From positions 1 to 7,869 of the forward strand of contig JAIRKW010000103.1 in the NCBI GenBank assembly GCA_031259875.1: a stretch of 7,869 nt of DNA, written 5' to 3'. This DNA comes from Campylobacteraceae bacterium (lineage in GTDB: Bacteria > Campylobacterota > Campylobacteria > Campylobacterales > Campylobacteraceae). The first letter of the stretch is position 1; the number at the start of each line of letters is the position of its first letter. Made by a program: the position numbers and the translations under genes. The notes beneath the pieces were generated by a model. That model was given only the letters and a program-made list of their open reading frames with translations, made no database searches and was not told the origin of the DNA. This document shows positions 5,718-7,869 of this stretch, piece by piece.

Positions 5718-6779
5718 ATGAAAAAAGTACTGCTAATTTTAACTCTAGTTACGTCCTCTTTATTCTCCGCAAGTTTTGACTGCAAAAAAGCAAAAACAGA
5801 CATTGAAAAACTTATATGTTCCGATAAAGAACTCTCACAGCTTGATGATGAACTCAATGAAGCATACAAAAAGGCTTTGGCAAGAAGCAACAATAAAGAG
5901 GCATTAAAAAAATCACAAATTGAATGGCTAAACAGAATAGACAAAGATTGCAAAAAAGATTATTATCCCTATTGTATTAAAATAGAATATATAAGAAAAA
6001 TCTTTTATCTTCAGCCTGACGGCTTCAATATAATCTACTCCGAAGATAATAAAACCTGCAATTGGTTTGCAAATCTTTTAAACAATGACCTCAAACAATA
6101 CAATGAAATAAATCTCTCAAGACATAAAGAATTTAATTGGATAGAGTGGAAACAGATACAAAAAGAAGAAGAATATAAAAGACGTTACGCAGGCTATAAT
6201 GTTTTTATAAGTTATTTTGATATTAATAATGACGGCAACGAAGAGGGAGTATTTCAATGGGAAATACAATATAAAGGTTATGTTATGCCCGATATTAAAT
6301 ACACAACAAAAGAGGACGCTAAGAGCATAGAAGAATATATTCCATATAAAACTGAAAATAACATATGGATAAGCAAAGAAAGTGAATTGCTACGCTTACA
6401 GTTGCCTGATCAAAAAAATGTTATAAACAATGGCTATTACGGCTATATTTTTGCTAAATACATTGGTGAATTTTTTCATAACAATACAGCAACAGTTTTA
6501 TCAAATAATCAAGGCGCTTATGTATACATAAGACGAAGCGGTGGCAATGGTTTTGCTTATCCGGAGCCACGTCCGCTTAAATTTGACAATAAATATTATA
6601 TCGCCATATTTGGTGTAATTGAACGTTTTGACAACAGATATCGGCAATATTCAATGTTCAACAGCGGAAATATAGTTACTTTAGCTAAATACAATCCTAA
6701 CAACACAAAAGACGATATTTGTATTTTAACAAGAGCTAATCTAAATAGCGAAAAATATTTAAAGTATGAGGAAGAATAG
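5718..6779 (+). CDS. Secreted LprI/DUF1311-domain protein, first paralog
   Basis: A 353-residue exported protein. Residues 1-18 are a Sec signal peptide (MKK, hydrophobic core, SLFSA) with likely cleavage before SFDC. Residues 19-95 are an LprI-type (DUF1311, PF07007) domain: FDCKKAKTDIEKLICSDKEL, then LDDELNEAYKKAL, QIEWLNRIDKDC and YCIKIEY, with cysteines 22, 34, 78 and 86 in the usual two-disulfide pattern. The domain is named after mycobacterial LprI, a lysozyme inhibitor, but most members have no known role. The remaining 250 or so residues match nothing I recognise; they contain YFDINNDGNEEGVF (166-179), an acidic DxNxDG loop like those in calcium-binding or FG-GAP-type proteins, plus GFAYPEPRPLKFDN (278-291) and CILTRAN near the end. 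The expected location is the periplasm. A close paralog follows 5 nt later, whose ribosome binding site lies in the last codons of this gene. Confidence 0.85.
   Translation: MKKVLLILTLVTSSLFSASFDCKKAKTDIEKLICSDKELSQLDDELNEAYKKALARSNNKEALKKSQIEWLNRIDKDCKKDYYPYCIKIEYIRKIFYLQPDGFNIIYSEDNKTCNWFANLLNNDLKQYNEINLSRHKEFNWIEWKQIQKEEEYKRRYAGYNVFISYFDINNDGNEEGVFQWEIQYKGYVMPDIKYTTKEDAKSIEEYIPYKTENNIWISKESELLRLQLPDQKNVINNGYYGYIFAKYIGEFFHNNTATVLSNNQGAYVYIRRSGGNGFAYPEPRPLKFDNKYYIAIFGVIERFDNRYRQYSMFNSGNIVTLAKYNPNNTKDDICILTRANLNSEKYLKYEEE
6012..6170 (+). repeat. Near-identical block, copy 1 of 2
   Basis: These 159 nt inside the first LprI-type gene match 7091-7249 in the second gene without gaps, with 10 mismatches counted by eye, eight of them synonymous or single third-base changes. 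The flanking parts of the two genes differ much more. Confidence 0.85.
6768..6774 (+). promoter_or_regulatory. Ribosome binding site of the second LprI-domain gene
   Basis: GAGGAAG lies 10 nt before the ATG at 6785 and overlaps the final Glu codons of the preceding gene, whose stop is at 6777-6779. This arrangement favours coupled translation of the pair. Confidence 0.6.
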
Positions 6780-6784
6780 TAAAA

Positions 6785-7825
6785 ATGAAAAAGATAATAT
6801 TAATTATATGTTTAATAATTACTTCGCTATTCTCCGCAAGTTTTGACTGCAAAAAAGCTAAAACAGATGTTGAAAAACTTGTATGCTCAGATGAAAAACT
6901 TTCAAAGCTTGATGAAGAATTAAATATCGCATATAAAAATGTTCTGTCTGGGGCTAAGACTCTTAAAGACAAAGAAGATTTAAAGAAAAGACAAATCGCT
7001 TGGTTAAAAAAATTACAAGAAGATTGCAAAAAAGTAGACAAATGTGTTATCACATTACAATACGAATACACAAAAAAAACTTTTTTCTTACAACCTGACG
7101 GCTTCAATATAATCTACTCCGAAGACAATAAAACTTGCAATTGGTTTGCAAATCTTTTAAACAACGACCTTAAACAATATAAAGAAATAAATCTCTCAAG
7201 ACATAAAGAGTTTAATTGGGTGGAGTGGAAACAGATACAAAAAGAAGAAAAAGATGTTGGTGATATTTTTATAAATTATTTTGATATTAATAATGACGGC
7301 AAGGATGAAGGGGTGTTTTTATGGAATGCACAATATAAAGAGTATATTATGCCCGATATTAAATATACAACAAAAGAAGATGGAAAGAGTATAGAAGAGC
7401 ATATTCCGTTCAAAAGTAAAAACTTTGGATGGGTAACTAAAGAGATAGAGTTATTGAATTTGCAGTTACCAAATCAAAAAAATGTTATAAATGACGGATT
7501 TTGCGGATATACTTTTACAAAATCCGCAAGTCATTTTTTATACAACAACAATCAAACCAATTATGCATATATAAGAGAAAAAGGACTTGGTGGTTTTGTT
7601 GATCCTGAACCATATCCTCTTAAATTTGACAATAATTATTTTCTCGCCGTGTTTGGCACAATTGAACTTCTGGTTGATAATAGATACAGATATAGCCCAT
7701 ATATAATGTTAAATAGCGGAAATATAGTTGCTCTAGTTAAATACAATCCTGACAACACAAAAAACGATGTTTGTATTTTAACAAGAGCTAATCCAAATAC
7801 TGAAAGGTATTTAAAGTACAAATAA
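6785..7825 (+). CDS. Secreted LprI/DUF1311-domain protein, second paralog
   Basis: A 346-residue tandem paralog of the preceding gene, roughly 60-65% identical by eye. It has a signal peptide at residues 1-18 ending SLFSA and an LprI-type domain at 19-100 (FDCKKAKTDVEKLVCSDEKL, LDEELNIAYKNVL, QIAWLKKLQEDC) with cysteines 22, 34, 81 and 87. The C-terminal part is the same unrecognised region, with QPDGFNIIYSEDNKTCNWFA (103-122), the acidic loop YFDINNDGKDEGVF and CILTRAN near the end. It differs from its neighbour by a longer charged loop in the LprI domain (GAKTLKDKED), an extra Cys at 240, shorter segments around 156-160 and 251-262, and no acidic tail. Divergence is concentrated in the signal peptide and these loops. 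All four LprI cysteines are kept, so both copies look functional. The next gene begins 15 nt downstream and may belong to the same operon. Confidence 0.85.
   Translation: MKKIILIICLIITSLFSASFDCKKAKTDVEKLVCSDEKLSKLDEELNIAYKNVLSGAKTLKDKEDLKKRQIAWLKKLQEDCKKVDKCVITLQYEYTKKTFFLQPDGFNIIYSEDNKTCNWFANLLNNDLKQYKEINLSRHKEFNWVEWKQIQKEEKDVGDIFINYFDINNDGKDEGVFLWNAQYKEYIMPDIKYTTKEDGKSIEEHIPFKSKNFGWVTKEIELLNLQLPNQKNVINDGFCGYTFTKSASHFLYNNNQTNYAYIREKGLGGFVDPEPYPLKFDNNYFLAVFGTIELLVDNRYRYSPYIMLNSGNIVALVKYNPDNTKNDVCILTRANPNTERYLKYK
7091..7249 (+). repeat. Near-identical block, copy 2 of 2
   Basis: The partner of 6012-6170. Only two residue changes (N to K and I to V) occur across the 53 codons. A second, shorter identical tract of 31 nt links 5761-5791 with 6828-6858 at the signal-peptide/LprI boundary. 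Confidence 0.85.
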
Positions 7826-7829
7826 ACTT

Positions 7830-7834
7830 AGGAG
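7830..7834 (+). promoter_or_regulatory. Ribosome binding site of the gene entering at the right edge
   Basis: AGGAG lies 6 nt before the ATG at 7841, a canonical sequence and spacing that supports this codon as a real start. Confidence 0.65.
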
Positions 7835-7840
7835 ATAAAA

Positions 7841-7869
7841 ATGGCACTTACAAATCTACATACGACAGG
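7841..7869 (+). CDS. Start of an unidentified gene (3' end outside window)
   Basis: ATG at 7841 follows a canonical AGGAG site and opens a frame whose nine complete codons read MALTNLHTT before the window ends. This is too short to assign a family. The N-terminus is not a signal peptide so far, unlike the two genes before it. The 15-nt gap from the second LprI-domain gene suggests the same transcript. Its identity would be the best clue to the role of the LprI pair. Confidence 0.6.

Noticed and set aside
5693..5953. Minus-strand frame opposite the LprI domain of the first paralog, with a counterpart at 6736-7107
   Set aside because: Both copies are the antisense image of the conserved LprI coding sequence, so their mutual similarity follows from the duplication and does not show a real gene.

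Overview
The window looks like chromosomal DNA of an AT-rich, gene-dense Gram-negative bacterium, most likely of the phylum Campylobacterota (Sulfurimonas/Sulfurovum/Arcobacter-like). This is inferred from the strong A/T bias at third codon positions, the Lys/Ile/Asn-rich proteins, tightly packed same-strand genes, Sec signal peptides and a remnant that looks like an outer-membrane barrel. No rRNA or other marker is present, so the assignment stays provisional.

Region 1 (1-986): the 3' end of hisD (histidinol dehydrogenase), followed 8 nt later by a complete hemolysin-III/PAQR-type membrane protein. They probably share a transcript that ends at a small hairpin near 1046-1068.

Region 2 (987-1606): about 620 nt with no convincing intact gene. 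It holds the terminator-like hairpin, an 8-bp perfect inverted repeat, a C7 tract (G7 on the minus strand), two overlapping minus-strand open frames that look like decayed coding DNA, and a 59-codon open stretch running in frame into the next gene.

Region 3 (1607-5285): a tight three-gene operon. It encodes an NAD(P)-dependent aldehyde dehydrogenase, a PIN-PhoH protein (nuclease domain plus P-loop ATPase, YlaK/PhoH2 type) and a DUF89/ARMT1-like metal-dependent phosphatase. Gaps are 14 and 2 nt. One possible theme is metabolite damage control plus RNA processing, but the sequence does not prove a joint function.

Region 4 (5268-5717): a break in gene content. A 40-codon minus-strand C-terminal fragment resembling an outer-membrane beta-barrel overlaps the end of the phosphatase gene. 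It abuts an 80-codon plus-strand frame that has no start codon. This looks like a rearrangement scar. A promoter-like AT-rich stretch and a strong ribosome binding site follow.

Region 5 (5718-7869): two tandem paralogous genes for secreted proteins. Each has an N-terminal LprI-type (DUF1311) four-cysteine domain and a C-terminal part of about 250 residues that I do not recognise. They are followed by the first codons of another gene with its own ribosome binding site. The paralogs share a 159-nt block differing at only 10 positions, which suggests recent duplication with partial gene conversion. This pair is the most likely place for undescribed biology, for example a periplasmic lysozyme-inhibitor or immunity-like function.
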